A DNA stretch of 64,000 nucleotides from Buxus sempervirens (Eukaryota > Streptophyta > Magnoliopsida > Buxales > Buxaceae). The stretch is taken from assembly GCA_947561395.2 (NCBI GenBank), contig OX387194.1, positions 30,948,036 to 31,012,035 on the forward strand, read 5' to 3'. A program made the translations under genes and the position numbers. This document shows positions 31,463 to 43,989 of this stretch, piece after piece; positions within the stretch are counted from its first letter, which is position 1; each line of letters opens with the position of its first letter. The notes under the pieces are model-generated. The model ran no database searches. It saw nothing but the letters and a program-made list of their open reading frames with translations, and was not told where the DNA came from.

Positions 31463-34011
31463 GTGACTCGGAAACCTTATTAGTTCATTTGGTTTGGTTT
31501 GAAGAGGTCATCCACATCTAGCAAAATCACAGAAATCAACCAATCACAAAAATCACAGAATATGCAAAAATGGCATTTTTCAATGGAGATTGGCTCACTT
31601 AGCAATCTCCGATTGGGTTGGAATTGATGGCTCATATTCTGGGTCCAAGGGGAGGGACCTGGACGCGCAATGAACAACAGGGTTGGGGGGGTGTGGGGGG
31701 CGAAGCCCCCCGTGGCATAGTCAAGGGTATTTTCGGGTTTTCAAAAATACCGGGTTTGGGGTTGGCTAGCCGCAAGCAATTCGGCAAATTAAGGGGGTGC
31801 GCTAACCTCAGGCGCTCGGCACGAGCTCGGCCGAACCAAAAATCAACAAAAAAAGACGCCCAGCGCGAGCTCGGCCCGAGCTCGGTGGACGCAAAATCGC
31901 CGGGAGCGAGCTCGGCGCGAGCTAGGTGCGAGCTCGGCGCGAGCTCAGTGCACACCCCTGACGAAACGCGACTCTCTATTTTTACTCAAACTGCATGACT
32001 GTCTGGTTTTTTAACCTCTGTAATAGCTTTCTGGTGTTCCTTAGATTCCTAGAAGACATCTAAACACACTTCGAAATTAATCTAACCTAACTTCTCATCA
32101 CGACTCACAATATCTTCGCAGACATCCCAAATCCGAAAACCAAACAGAATACGACTAACGAAGGGAAGAGGGGGTTTACATCGGGGTACAACAGATGAAG
32201 CGAATCTGAGGGAACATGCTCTCCCTCCGAATCAAACCAACAATAACGGCAAACAACTAAGAAGCCATTAACTCACACTTGAAATACCATGCTTGGACAG
32301 AAATGGGAAACATGTGAGAGATGGAAAACACAATAACCATGCTTGAGCCTATTTTTTATTCATGCTGAAGGACGAGTTGTGGGAAACATTACCTTGGGTT
32401 AACGAACCCTGGCAGGATGTGTTGAACCTCCTTGAGCACGAACGACTGCCAGAGCAACACCTCTCCTCACCAATAGCAAGCTTGTCGTCCTCTTGGTTGT
32501 GAGGCAACGGAGGGGAAGAAGGGAGGTTTTCGACTCAGGCAAAGTGGAGGAAGGAAGGTTGTCGCCGGCGACCAAATAGCTAATCGAAGAGGAGTTGAAC
32601 TCCCTGGGGGAAGAGAGCCAACCAACGAAAGAAAAGCCCCCCACCTAGAAGGAAAAAGCTGAACCCTTTTCAAGACGGAGGCTGCTGTATTTATAGGGGA
32701 AAAATTGGGTATCCACCGGGTTGGTGCCGAGCTGGCGCCAAGTAGCTGGAGCTCAGTGCGAGCGACAAAATGATTAAAACAATAAATTCGGCCGCTGATT
32801 TGTCTGAAAAATCTAGTATTTACAGATATAGTCCCTGGGATATTTTGAAAAAAAATATTATTTTATTTAGATATTTTCAGACATTTTTAGATTGGTCCCT
32901 GGGATCTTTTGAATGTTTTGATATTTACGGATTTGATCCCCGAGATATTTTCCTGCATCACTTGCTGTGCGCGCGTCGGGAACGCGGCACGGGAAAGCTC
33001 GGAGTCGCCACCGCTTGATGGGGTGTAGGCGGACACCTGGGTGCCTAAGTTAGTCTATTTTGGGCTTTGGTCTGCGGCTTGAGATTCTAAGTAGGGTCTC
33101 GGTTGTGGTCTGGGGAAGTCCGTAGACACTCCAGACCACCCCATCGGATGACGGGTCCCATGGGTTCCCTGGTTCGAGTCAGATTACCTTGGTCTCACCT
33201 GATTCCTAATCCAGCATGCCATTTGTTTAAGTCTGGTGGGACCACCTAGGTGGTGTGGGTCCCTTTAATTGCTTTTATCTTGATTAATTAGGTAATCTGA
33301 GTCTGGTTGGGTGGGCCCCGTTGGAAGGCCCACGGTGTCCCTGGTGGGCTTGGTTAAGCCCACATATCCCATGTGGGCCTCTGTCTAAGCCTAAGAGGCC
33401 CTTCGGGTTTAGGTTTAGTGAATTGATTTTATTTTAAGATTTAATTTAAGAATTTGAGTAGCTTTCATGCACAAATGGGTCAGCCTTGGTTTGCGGGCCC
33501 TTGGTGGGCCCCCATGATGGTTGCCAAAGTGTCTTCGAATTTTATTCTTACTTAAACTTGCCAGGGTAGATTGGACATTGGGCTTGGGGCCCATAGTCCA
33601 ATTTTAGGCTTGAAAGCCCAGGTTCTAGAAGTGTAGGGTTTTGAACCCTCACTTGGTTCATTAGTGGGCTTTAGTAGGCCCGATAGGCCCTAGCCCAAGG
33701 TCTCGGCCAAACCATGCTATTAAAACACACTACTTCTCAAGACAAGGTCGGGTGGGCCGCGTTGGGTTTGGCCCACCCGGTTCAATCAGTTGATTTCACT
33801 TAAGTTGCTTAATTTCATGCTTTTGGGATTTATCGGGTTTGGTGGGCCCCATTGGAAGGCCCACGAATGTTTCCAATTTGGACCGGTGGTCCAGGTCCCA
33901 AGTTTGGTTTCCGGGTGACCTGGAGACCTTGTTGGTTCACTTGGTTTTGTTGAAAATATCATGAAAATTCGACGAAACAAAAGGGCAAACACAAAGTGGC
34001 ACTTTTGCTAA

Positions 34012-34076
34012 GTATCCGGCCTCAGTTGCCGGCTAAGCACATGCAATAGGTGATCCGGCCTGAGTTGCCGGATCAC
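34012..34076. repeat. Palindrome pair with 39-bp spacing in LTR G
   Basis: Two TATCCGGCC/GATCCGGCC dyads start at 34013 and 34052, 39 bp apart; the second reads GTGATCCGGCC...GGATCAC. The core word matches that of the array at 36742-36987, 2.7 kb away in the same LTR. Confidence 0.65.
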
Positions 34077-36741
34077 CTTAGAACTTCTCTTTTTTGAGTT
34101 TTGGCAATGGGGATGGTTTCCAGGGGTTCCTAGGAGCTTTCTACAAGTCATGTGGGCCCTTGGGAGGGCCCACCTTGGTTCAAATTTGGGGAGGAGCCTC
34201 ATTTAGCTTCCTTTGGGTTTCTCCAGCAAAGGCAATGACGCACACAAGAGGACATGAGGTATGGGCATGCATGCCGGTACAGCCGGCTGCTGTTGGGACT
34301 TGGGGCTTCCTAACAGGTGGTGAAGAGGTTGGGAGGCATGCTTAAGGGCACAAAAATGGCATAGGGATAGGGTGGGGCAGCAAGCATAGCATGGCATGTG
34401 TATTCACGCATAAAGAAGGAAAACACCACATGCTATAAAAAGTAGTGGGGGCAGCGAGCTTGGGGAGAAGGGAACATGCATCCATGCTTTTAAAAAAAAA
34501 CCAGATAAAGGGAAAGAAAAACATGGCATGTGAGTTGAAATAGCCAAGGAGAAGACATGATACTGCTGCCGCCAGCCATAAGCCCAAAACTAACCCACAT
34601 GCTTACTAAGCTAACAGGAAAGTAAATGGAGAAGAATGGGTGAAGGAGGGGGTGCTGCTGCTGCTCCCAGCAGCAGCCAAGGTGAGTCATGACAGTAGTG
34701 AGGTGGGTGGCATGTTGTCATTCAACAAACAAAAAACAGCAGCCACTATGCTTCAAGAAGATCTCTCACCCAAGGCTCACTAGGACAGCCTATGCCACTT
34801 GGAGGCATCTTGGGATTGGGGGATGAGCACTGGTCGTGCCCTTGGCTCCAACAAGTACCATGCATGAGGCTATCATGCATGGAAGTAGTATGCCAGCAAT
34901 GGGAGTGCTGCTGTTGTTTCCAGCAGTAGCTAAGGCAGGTCATGGCATATATAAAAAAACAGCAAGTTACTAAAAGACAAAAGAGCATGCACTTCTATCT
35001 TGACCTACAAACAAAAAAAGTAAACAAGACATATTGTAAGCTCATAATAGACAAACAAAGGCCTGCTGTGAACAGGGGACAGCAACAATTGGCTTGAGCC
35101 TTGGGGGGACTTAACTCGCTACTGGGGGTGGGAGGTTTACACTCATGGGGGTTGCATAGTATTGGAAGACCTGTTGGGGGAGGTGGGACAGCAACCAGCA
35201 ACCAGCAACCTGAACTTGCTGCTGTCCCATCCCCCATCAACAACTTGCATGGAGCTTGGGGGGTCTTGCAAAGTAAAGGAAAGAGGAGGGCAAAAGGGGG
35301 GTCATGCTCATGGGATTAGTAGGCCTGGTGTGGGAAGGATGTGATGAACTCCTCCACTATTTTTTGGGTGCTGGATCCAGCATGTGGATGGAGGAGCCGG
35401 AAGTGGGGAGGAGTGCTGCTGCTGTTCCCAGCAGCAGCCCATGCAAGCTCCTATAGTAGGCTATGGGGGTGAGGGGGATCATGACAGCAGCTCGGAGACG
35501 TGTACATTGGTTCACCAACAGAGGTAGGACAGCAAACTAAGAAGATAGGGGGTGAGGGAGCATGCAAACCACTCCACACAGCAACATGATGACCTTATGG
35601 CATAGAAAGCATGCTTTGATACATAAAAAAAAGCAAGCTCTAGAGAAAGGAAAAAGAACATACATTCATTCCCAATAACAATAGCAAGCAAGTAAACAAA
35701 CAAAAAAGGAAAAGCTCCCAAGCAAAGCTACGACCAGCACCTGGTCTCCAAGGATTATATGTCTAGAAAAAAAATGAAACTCAGACCTGAACCTACCTAG
35801 GCATTCTCCCTAACCAATTGACACTTTATAAAAGAAGAACATGAGAGAGACTGCATGCTGATGTGTGTGAGAACAGCGGGTCAAAGGTGGTGAAAGATCG
35901 TACTCATATGTGCACATGATGAAAAACATGAGCTGCAGAAAACATAGAGCATATGCTCATGTAGGCACCATGCAAAGAGAGAAAACAAAAAAAAACCCAT
36001 AAAACAAAGGGGCTGCTGTATGCATGCAAATGGGGAATATGTCCAGCAGCAAGAATCCCCAAAAAAATTGATTAAAACCAAGACAATAGAAGGACAAAAC
36101 AGAAAAATCAGATTTTGAAGGGGGATGGGGGCTTACTTCGGGGATACATTAGAGGAAGAATAGAGAAACATGCTCCTCTTGGGGTGGTTTAAATGCAGCC
36201 CAAAACAGCAACTTAAAGAGGCTTGAAATGAGGTGGACTACCTCCCTCCTCTCTCGTGGCACCAACCGTGGGGTCTCACTTACCTTTAGAGGCTCCCATG
36301 TTGCCAATAGAAGGAGGAACATGCATGCAAATGAATACCAAAACAGATTCATGCTAGGAGAGAAAACAAGCTTAGTAGAATCTAAAAAGAAGCCTCATTT
36401 TAATATATGTTAAAACAAAGGTCACCAGGAGCCTCACCTGGTGGTTCTTGAGCTCTGGAGCAAGGTGGAGACACCTCCTTGAGGAGGCAAGTGGTGCTGG
36501 AACTTCCCTCCACAGCATCAACAGCAGGTGTTCTTCTTCTTGTTGGAGTAGGAGACCAAAGAAAAGGATGAAGGACAAAGGATTAGATGGTATGGAGGGG
36601 GTAGGGGGTGGGTGTGGAAGCAAATGAGGTTGGAGAGAAAGGCAATCGGATGGGGACAAGTGGTGGAAGAAGGCCAAAAGGAAGCAAAAGGAGCCAACCC
36701 CTTGAATGGCCTTGTTGATGGCTTTTTATAGAAAAAAAAAG

Positions 36742-36987
36742 GTATCCGGCCATATAGGTCGGATACACTAGCTCCTTAGTGTATCCGACCTATATGGTCG
36801 GATATACTAGGGTCCCTTTGTATCCGATATTAAATATCGGATACAAAACATAATGATTTGAAAAATCAATGCCGCCGCAAATTTGTCGGTGAATCGGCGC
36901 AAATCTCGCGGGCTGATCTCCTTTTATCCAATGAATAGTGTCGGTTACACACTGAGGTATGTGTATCCGACATATTTGGTCGGATAC
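36742..36987. repeat. 39-bp-period array of 25-bp palindromes in LTR G
   Basis: Perfect or near-perfect dyads of the form GTATCCGACC...GGTCGGATAC start at 36742, 36781 and 36820, exactly 39 bp apart; a degenerate one at 36924 and a good one at 36963 are again 39 bp apart. The array sits just upstream (minus strand) of the LTR TATA box. Confidence 0.8.
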
Positions 36988-37995
36988 AAATCAAAAAAAT
37001 TACGGATTTGCCCCTCGACTTGACCGATTCGACCGATTTGACACTTTTGAGCAATTACGGATTGGTCCCTGCGAATTTTGGTTTAGTCCCTGAGATTTTT
37101 AGCAACTTTTGGATATTTAGGATTTAGTCCCTGAGATATTTTTCTGCGTTGGCTGCCACGTGTTCAGTTCCTACGCCACGTGTGCAGTTTCCTGTTTTGT
37201 TGCTCGGAAACTTCGACAGCTCATATCTCCTTCATCTGAACTCCGATTTGAGCAAACTCAATTGCGTTAGACTCGTATCGGAGCCCTCTATCCAATGACA
37301 TAGGGCTAAGCACTTGGCACGGGGTTCGAGAAAAAGTCAACTTTAGGCTCCCCTTTAAGTTTGACCGGTCTGCAGAACCTTCATCCAGACTCTGATTCCA
37401 GCAAACTCAGTTGCGTTGGACTCGTGTCAGGATGCTCTATCCCTTGAGATAAAGCAAGGTGGTCAATTATCACTGGATCAAAAATTCAAATTTTCACCCC
37501 TTAGGGTTTGACTTTTTAGCCAGGTTTTGCATTTCCGGTTTTTACGGGAGCGCAAAAATGAGGTGCTTACACTTGCCACGTATGCAGCTTTTTGCCACGT
37601 GTGCAGTTTGCCGGTTTTGCTACTCGGAAACTTTGACAGCTCATATCTTCTTCACCCGGACTCCGATTCCAGTAAACTTAGTTGCGTTAGAACCGTATCG
37701 GAGCCCTCTATCCAATGGCATGGAGGTAAGCACCTGGATCGGGGTTCAGCAGAAAGTCAACTTTCAGCTCCCCCTCAAGTTTGACTGACTTGCATAACCT
37801 TCATCCGGACTCCGATTCCTGCAAATTCAGTTGCGTTGGAACCATGTCAGGATTCTCTATCCATTGAGATAAAGCGAGGTAGCCAATTATCACTTGCTAA
37901 AAAAGTCAATATTTGTCCCCTCAGGGTTTGACTTTTCCGTTAGGTTTTCTTTTTCAGCACTTCCAGGGGTGCAAAAATAAGGTTCTTACACTAGA

Positions 37996-38615
37996 CCCTC
38001 GCATACCACGGCAAGAAACCAGTGGCGCTATAGGAATCCAGATTCCTGGGGGGATGTTTTACCTCGCTTTCCCTGGCAAGCCAAGGGCGCATGAGGCTAA
38101 TACCAACCCAAAATTTGTTTATACGATAACGAAAGGTGGCTGCTAGAGAGATCTAGGTTTTGGTAATCATTCAATCGGATGTGTGCATGGGAAGGTAATC
38201 ATTCCCTCGCGCGTGTCACCCCACACAATTTATATCAAAGCATGTAAAGAAATCCCATGTGCGTGAGTGCACATGTGTGCATGGGAAGGAATTGTCACTG
38301 TTTGATATAGTAAAGTGATGAATTAGTACACAAAACAATGTTCTGGGAGAGTTCCCAGGTAATTGGAGGGGTCACAGTGGTCCCACTTAAAAACCAATTT
38401 CCTTAGGCAATTATCTCGTCCTTTATGACAGAACACCCCAGAATATGTTTTTGCGTATATTCAACACTTACTAAGTAAGGCGGCAAATCTTCTTTGACCC
38501 ATTTGTGCAAGTGTGTGCATATGTACAAAAAGATTGTGCGTGTATGTGCAAGTGTGTGCACATGTGCAAAGAATAAACCCATTATAATCCAACTAATCAA
38601 ACCGAGTTAGGTCAG
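37996..38615 (-). other. Leader of the outer Tat-type element, primer-site side
   Basis: Non-coding; contains GTGTGCAC/GTGTGTGCA word repeats at 38180-38300 and 38500-38575. It joins 6653-7287 once solo LTR H is removed, and ends at the primer site. Confidence 0.55.
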
Positions 38616-38633
38616 TCCCCAGTGGAGTCGCCA
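38616..38633 (-). other. Primer-binding site of the outer element
   Basis: Minus-strand TGGCGACTCCACTGGGGA, three bases from the LTR edge; complementary to the plant tRNA-Arg 3' end with about one mismatch. It is a better match than the R1 site. Confidence 0.75.
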
Positions 38634-38636
38634 AGC

Positions 38637-40114
38637 TGTGCGCACCTCGGGCGCGCGAAAAAACGTGTAACACGTTTTTTCAGCGTGCCCAAGGTGCGCA
38701 CACTAATCAATCCAATATTTTCCACAAGTCAAATCGAAACCGATGCAAAGGCCATTGCCAAACATTGATGTAAAGGGTATTTTTGGGATTTTAAAAATAC
38801 TGAGTTTAAGGTTGGTATATAAATATTGATGTAACCCTACTTGACGTTTTTTCATTGTGGAAAATTTTGCCGTACACAGTGGACGTAGGCACATTGCCGA
38901 ACCACTTAAATTTGCGTGTTCTTCTTCTTCTTCTTCTCTCTATTTTTCTTTACTATTTAGATTGCATGATTTTCAATAGTGGGAGAGCAACCGTGCTTCC
39001 AAGAAACATGGAAGGACCAGCAAAATCAATCCAAATTGCAATAAAAACCATATAGTACGAACAAAACAAAAAATTGACTTATTATAGTATAACGTGCTCA
39101 AAATCTTTTCTAAAATTCCGAAAATCATTTTACTAGTGAAAAGAAGATCCACATCTTATTGACAATTGAGTTGAAATTCTATAAAAATTCGTTTGCAATT
39201 GAAAACATGGCCAAATTGGTCAACGCTAAAAATCTGCAATTTGCCACTCGAGCTGAGGTCGGGTAGGGAGAGTAAATCCGAAGTTTGAACTCGGGTCGAG
39301 CGAAGGGGTCGGGCATGAGCTGGCAGCGCTCAAGCTAGGGTCGTGAGCCGAGGGAAAAGGCTAAAAGTTTGTTTTTCTGGGGTTTTCCTGCAAGTCTGAT
39401 TTTCCACTTTGGTCTGCTTAAAACATGATCGAACCTCTCGTAAAAAACCATAAAATCATACCCAAATGATCACAACTCATCCGAACTTGAAGATCATAAT
39501 AAACAGAAGATTAAACATCCGATAATAAGAGATTTCCGCCGTAAAATACATACAAAAGCATGTTTTAAAACCATTATAACATTTCGAAACCTTCCAAATG
39601 ATCAAAATCAGTATGAAACCACCAATGGCTTAACGCTTAACCCAAAACATATGCAAGTATAATTTGAGGTTTTCAAGGGTTGCTACTTTCCTTCGATTGC
39701 AAAACAATCCGCAAAGCCTCTCCCAAACGATCACAGCAACTCCTAGAAATCGGGATCTCTCAGAAACTAATGCTCCAAATATTTTTCACAAATCTGAGCG
39801 TCGGGTTTGTGTTTTTTTCCCTCTAAGTCGACTACTCCCCAACGAAATCAGCAATACAGTCCGAGAAAAGTAGCAATTAGAAACTCTTTTATAATATAAC
39901 CCTGATCTCATGTACCTCACCTCCAGTGTGCTCATATACATCATCCAATAAGATTTAAGATAAGTTACTTAAATACAATTACCTTTGATAAAATAATTTC
40001 CAGCCATCTTATCACCACCTATTTAAAACAAACTTGGATTAATGCACGCATCCCAAGAACTAACCAATTTAATTTAATTAATTAAAATAGTTAAGGAAAA
40101 ATCAGGGTGTTACA
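38637..40114 (-). repeat. 5' LTR of the outer Tat-type element
   Basis: Minus-strand TGTAACACCCTG to GGTGCGCACA, adjoining the primer site. A TATA-like TTATATTATAAAAG is on the minus strand (39884-39899). The other LTR lies outside the window, so no duplication can be checked. The edge next to the primer site (38637-38702) is a nearly perfect 66-bp palindrome. Confidence 0.7.
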
Positions 40115-41040
40115 AAAGTTACCACGACGGCTGTGCCATGTGTTCATTTGAAGGTAAATTTTGATTTTTAGAAGTCTTTTTTGGAGCACCGTTGCGTTGA
40201 TTTTAATTATTTTGGCTTCGTGAAAGGCGACAGGCATTGATTTCGTTTGCGCTAAGGAATTAAGGGTAGTGTTTTCTCATTAAGATTATTATTACTAGTG
40301 ATCATTTACGTCCTGTTTAGTGTTTTCTTACAGCGACAATGAGAATTCGAATTTGAAGAAAACCGGACGGCAAATTATACATTGGGAAGATTCATTTATT
40401 TATATATCGAAAATAAATTGCAACTTTAGTACATTAAAAATTTAGAATTGAGTAATCTTTCTGAAATTCCCACACCAATATACTCTCATCGACATCAACC
40501 ATGGAAGCCAAATTTCATGAAGTTATTTAGTCCCATATCATGGCCACGGCTAGCTACAACTCCAACGCCAGCAAGTACAGCGAGGACCTTGAAGAACGGA
40601 AAAGTAGAAGAAGACCCCACAAGTAATGCCCACGGAAATAGCATATATCCAATCAGCAACTGCTCATTGTGTTGTGGCATCAATGGCTATCCCTATCCTT
40701 ACTCCAATGGTACTTGAAATAGCTAAAGCTAAAGAATAGGCATTGGTTACTAACAACGGTGAGAACGTGTTTTCCCACTAACAACGGTAACAACGGTGAT
40801 AACAGTTCACAATTCCATTCAAGTAATACTTATCATTTTAAAGTTTAAACCAACTCTAAAAATAGACAAAATCAGCAGTTTTAAGATAAAATATAAAGAA
40901 CCAATTCTAACCTGCCTCTTAAATATAGACATATATAGGTACCGACCAAATAACCGTATCCCCTCATAGACTAGATAAGATCGACCATGTGACCAACTTA
41001 ATTTGGAAATTACCTCCGAATTTAGAGCCCTTGAGTTTAG
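40115..41040 (+). other. Upstream region of the beta-xylosidase gene
   Basis: AT-rich. A short open stretch at 40448-40717 has no recognisable product on either strand. At 40749-40803 three CAACGGT words occur, two within the repeated phrase ACTAACAACGGT; AACGG is the core of MYB/MSA-type sites. No other gene is seen. Confidence 0.4.
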
Positions 41041-41052
41041 GCTCCCTGGTCC

Positions 41053-41059
41053 TATAAAA
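41053..41059 (+). promoter_or_regulatory. TATA box of the beta-xylosidase gene
   Basis: TATAAAA 46 bp before the ATG at 41105; the predicted start near 41085 leaves a short leader of about 20 nt ending AATCACCATGG. Confidence 0.7.
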
Positions 41060-41104
41060 CCCATCAGCTCGTTTCATTCTAAGCACAAAAGTACTCAAAT
41101 CACC

Positions 41105-43989
41105 ATGGCTTCCCTTTCACTATTGTCCTCCCTTCTGCTCCTCCTCTCTATGCACTCCGGTGCGCAAGCCGAAACTAAAATCTGCAACCCTGATGCATTC
41201 CGGGTGATGGGAACCAATATGAATACATTACCCTTCTGTGACACCAAATTGCCATACAATGTCCGAGCCAAGGACTTGGTGGACCGAATGAAACTTCAAG
41301 AGAAGGTTGCACAGCTCGGAAACCAAGCTGAAGGCGTGAAGCAATTGAACCTCCCCGGTTATCAGTGGTGGTCAGAGGCTCTTCATGGAGTGTCTGATGT
41401 CGGACCTGGCACCCGTTTCGACAATAATGTGCCCGCCGCAACCACCTTTCCTACAGTGATCCTCTCCTCAGCCTCATTCAATGAGACATTGTGGAAAACA
41501 ATAGGCCAGGTATAATAAAAATGTAGCTCAAAACACACACTAGGACTTAAACATTGCACAAGTACATATACCAGCAGTTACTCATCTCTAGCCATTTTTA
41601 AAGCTGTGAATTGCATCATATTCTAATAGACCTTTCATTATCTTTTGGGTCCTCATTTTGTTTTGGAGCAGGCTGTATCGGACGAGGCTCGAGCAATGCA
41701 CAATTTGGGGTTAGCAGGATTAACATTTTGGAGCCCAACCATTAATGTAGTTAGGGATCCAAGGTGGGGAAGGATTACAGAAACGCCGGGGGAGGACCCA
41801 TTCCTTGTTGGGCGATACGCAGCTAACTATGTTAGGGGTTTACAGGACGTGCCAGGCTTTGAGAAGACTAAAGATCTCAATACAAGGCCACTTAAGGTTG
41901 CAGCTTGTTGCAAGCACTATGCAGCTTATGATGTTGATAATTGGAAGGGAATCGATCGTTATCATTTCGACGCCAAGGTGACTGAAAGAGATATGGCCGA
42001 GACCTTTGTGTATCCATTTGAGATGTGTGTGAGAGAAGGCGACGTAGCCAGTGTTATGTGTTCATACAACCGAGTGAATGGCATACCAACATGTGCAGAT
42101 CCAAGGCTATTGAATCAGACAATCAGAGGACGATGGAACCTTCACGGGTAAGTCTATTGCAAGTACAATGTACCGGCAAAAACTGGTTTTGATCCCCTTT
42201 GTTATACTTAATTTACATCAAATTAATGAATGACAATATTAATGCAGGTACATCGTCGCCGATTGTGACTCCATCCAAGTCATGGTAGAAGGACACAAGT
42301 ACCTCAACGACACGCCAGCAGAGGCGGTTGCACAAACATTGAACGCCGGTAAGTTCAATACGTTTGGTGTACGTAGTAGTAGAACATTTACCTTCCCACC
42401 GTTGCAACAACGTTTAGCTTATAATTGTATCCCCTTCTTCCCGTTTTCTGATAATCAGGACTTGATCTGGACTGTGGTAAGTACTATCCCGACCACGCCA
42501 CGGCAGCAGTGAAGGAAGGGAAAGTGACCGAGACAGAGATTGATAGTTCATTGAAGAATCTATACATTGTCTTGATGAGGCTTGGGTGGTTCGATGGCAA
42601 CCCCGGCGGATTCTCCGGACTTGGAAAGAATGACATATGCTCTTCACCACACCTAGAGTTGGCGGCCGAAGCTGCAAGAGAAAGCATTGTCTTGCTCAAG
42701 AATGACAAAGACATCTTACCATTGAATTTCAATGGTAAACGGCCTAAGTTTGCCGTTGTCGGACCGCATGGCAATGCCACCAGAGCTATGCTTGGGAGTT
42801 ATACAAGTAAGTTCATGTTGGTAGATATATTTCATCCATTTGGACATCTAATTAGAACAAGAATACAAATAAAGATAAATACACACAATTCTTCAAGTCT
42901 ATGTAAATTTTTGTCCTCATTTCCAACTGGATATATTGGTTTTCATCTTCCCCAGTCAGGAGCGGTCTTGCCTGCCGCTATTCAACCCCAGTAGGAGCTC
43001 TTAGGGAGTTTGGAGATGTGGTGTATGCACCCGGGTGCCTCGATGTGAAGTGTCAAACAAATAATAATTTCGGCCAAGCAATCCAGGCCACTGTTGGAGT
43101 GGATGCAACATTTGTGTTCGCCGGATTAGACCGCACAGTAGAGGATGAGAGCTTAGACAGGGTCGACCTCAACTTCCCTGGGTTTCAACAATCACTCATC
43201 ACTCAAATCGCTAATGCATCCACCAGCCCTGTGATTCTTGTGATTCTCTCCGCCGGAGGCATTGACATCTCATTTGCCAAGGACAATCCTAAGATCTCAG
43301 CCATCCTTTGGGCCGGCTATCCTGGTGCTGAAGGTGGTGGCGCAATCGCTGATGTCATCTTCGGAAAGTATAGCCCAGGTGGTCGGCTTCCGATTACATG
43401 GTACCCGGCCGATTATGTGAACAAGCTTCCAATGACATCGATGCAACTCAGACCAGATCCTAAAGCGGGCTACCCTGGAAGGACCTACAGGTTCTATAAT
43501 GGATCGACCGTCTACCCATTTGGGTATGGATTGAGTTACACCACCTTCACATACACCATTAAGTCTGCACCAAAACTTGTTACATTCAATCTAGGGAAAC
43601 TCCAAAAATGCAAACAAATAACAATGCTTGACGAGAGCCAGCCAGATTGCCCAGCCATTACAGTGCACGATTCAAGCTGCAGGGAAGTGGTGAAAGTTGC
43701 AGTAGAAGTGAGAAACACAGGAAAGAGAGATGGGGCGAATGCAGTGCTTCTGTACTCAGTCCCACCATCTAATGTCGCAGATGGACCGATCAAGCGGCTC
43801 ATCGGTTTCAACCGAGTGTTCTTGAGGGCCGGACAAGCTCAAGTGGTGAAATTCAGACTAAATGCTTGCAAGAGCTTTAGCATTATTGACGCGGATGCTT
43901 ACGAACTGTTACCTTCTGGAGAGCACTCGATCATCGTAGGAGATGGAAACAATCCAGCTTCTGCCCAGATATCTTTCAGATTTCAATAG
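41105..43989 (+). CDS. Beta-D-xylosidase, glycoside hydrolase family 3, probable BXL6/7-type
   Basis: Five exons (41105-41509, 41672-42147, 42248-42348, 42459-42806, 42956-43989) with GT-AG introns join to 787 codons, the usual length of plant BXL proteins. Residues 1-22 are a signal peptide (Leu-rich core, ending SGAQA), so the enzyme is secreted to the cell wall, where it would release xylose (and perhaps arabinose) from xylan-type polysaccharides. The GH3 N-domain has [54 protein letters not shown] and the nucleophile Asp299 in YIVADCDS. The C-domain has SIVLLKND and VGPHGNAT; an Fn3-like tail ends the protein ([23 protein letters not shown]). All frames join without stops or shifts, so the gene appears functional. 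Subgroup placement is from memory of family sequences. Confidence 0.95.

Larger units (their letters stand above)
32966..37571 (-). mobile_element. Solo LTR G, R2 family
   Basis: TGTGCGCGCG to GTGCTTACA, with CTTGC duplications at 32961-32965 and 37572-37576. It is inserted in H. At 4.6 kb it is longer than F (3.1 kb); the extra length lies in a middle region (about 34.2-36.7 kb) rich in CAGCAGC and CATGC words, in which I see no gene. A TATA box on the minus strand (complement of tttttata, near 36723-36730) and a donor-like CAG|GTGAGG (complement near 36430-36440) are present. Confidence 0.88.
7288..37990 (-). mobile_element. Solo LTR H, R2 family, split by three later insertions
   Basis: Starts TGTGCATGCC and ends TTCTTACA, flanked by CTAGA at 7283-7287 and 37991-37995. 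Its own sequence is 7288-8219, 29638-29663, 31468-32965 and 37577-37990, about 2.9 kb. It aligns in order with the uninterrupted relative F (56668-59807). The minus orientation is set by a TATA box (complement of ttataggg near 32693) and by the primer-site arrangement of related LTRs. Inserted into it are R1, solo LTR I and solo LTR G, each with its own duplication. It contains a cluster of GAGCTCGG-type palindromes near 31800-31950. Confidence 0.85.

Noticed and set aside
31618..31998. Open frames on both strands in LTR H
   Set aside because: They lie over the GAGCTCGG palindrome cluster of a solo LTR and are not conserved as frames in F or G.
34200..36700. A possible separate insertion making LTR G longer than F
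   Set aside because: No terminal repeats or target duplication were found; it may be a length variant of the same LTR, so it was not listed as its own element.
40448..40717. Overlapping open frames on both strands upstream of the beta-xylosidase
   Set aside because: Neither product is recognised, no splice-consistent gene model emerges, and the plus-strand alternative from the ATG at 40500 meets stops.
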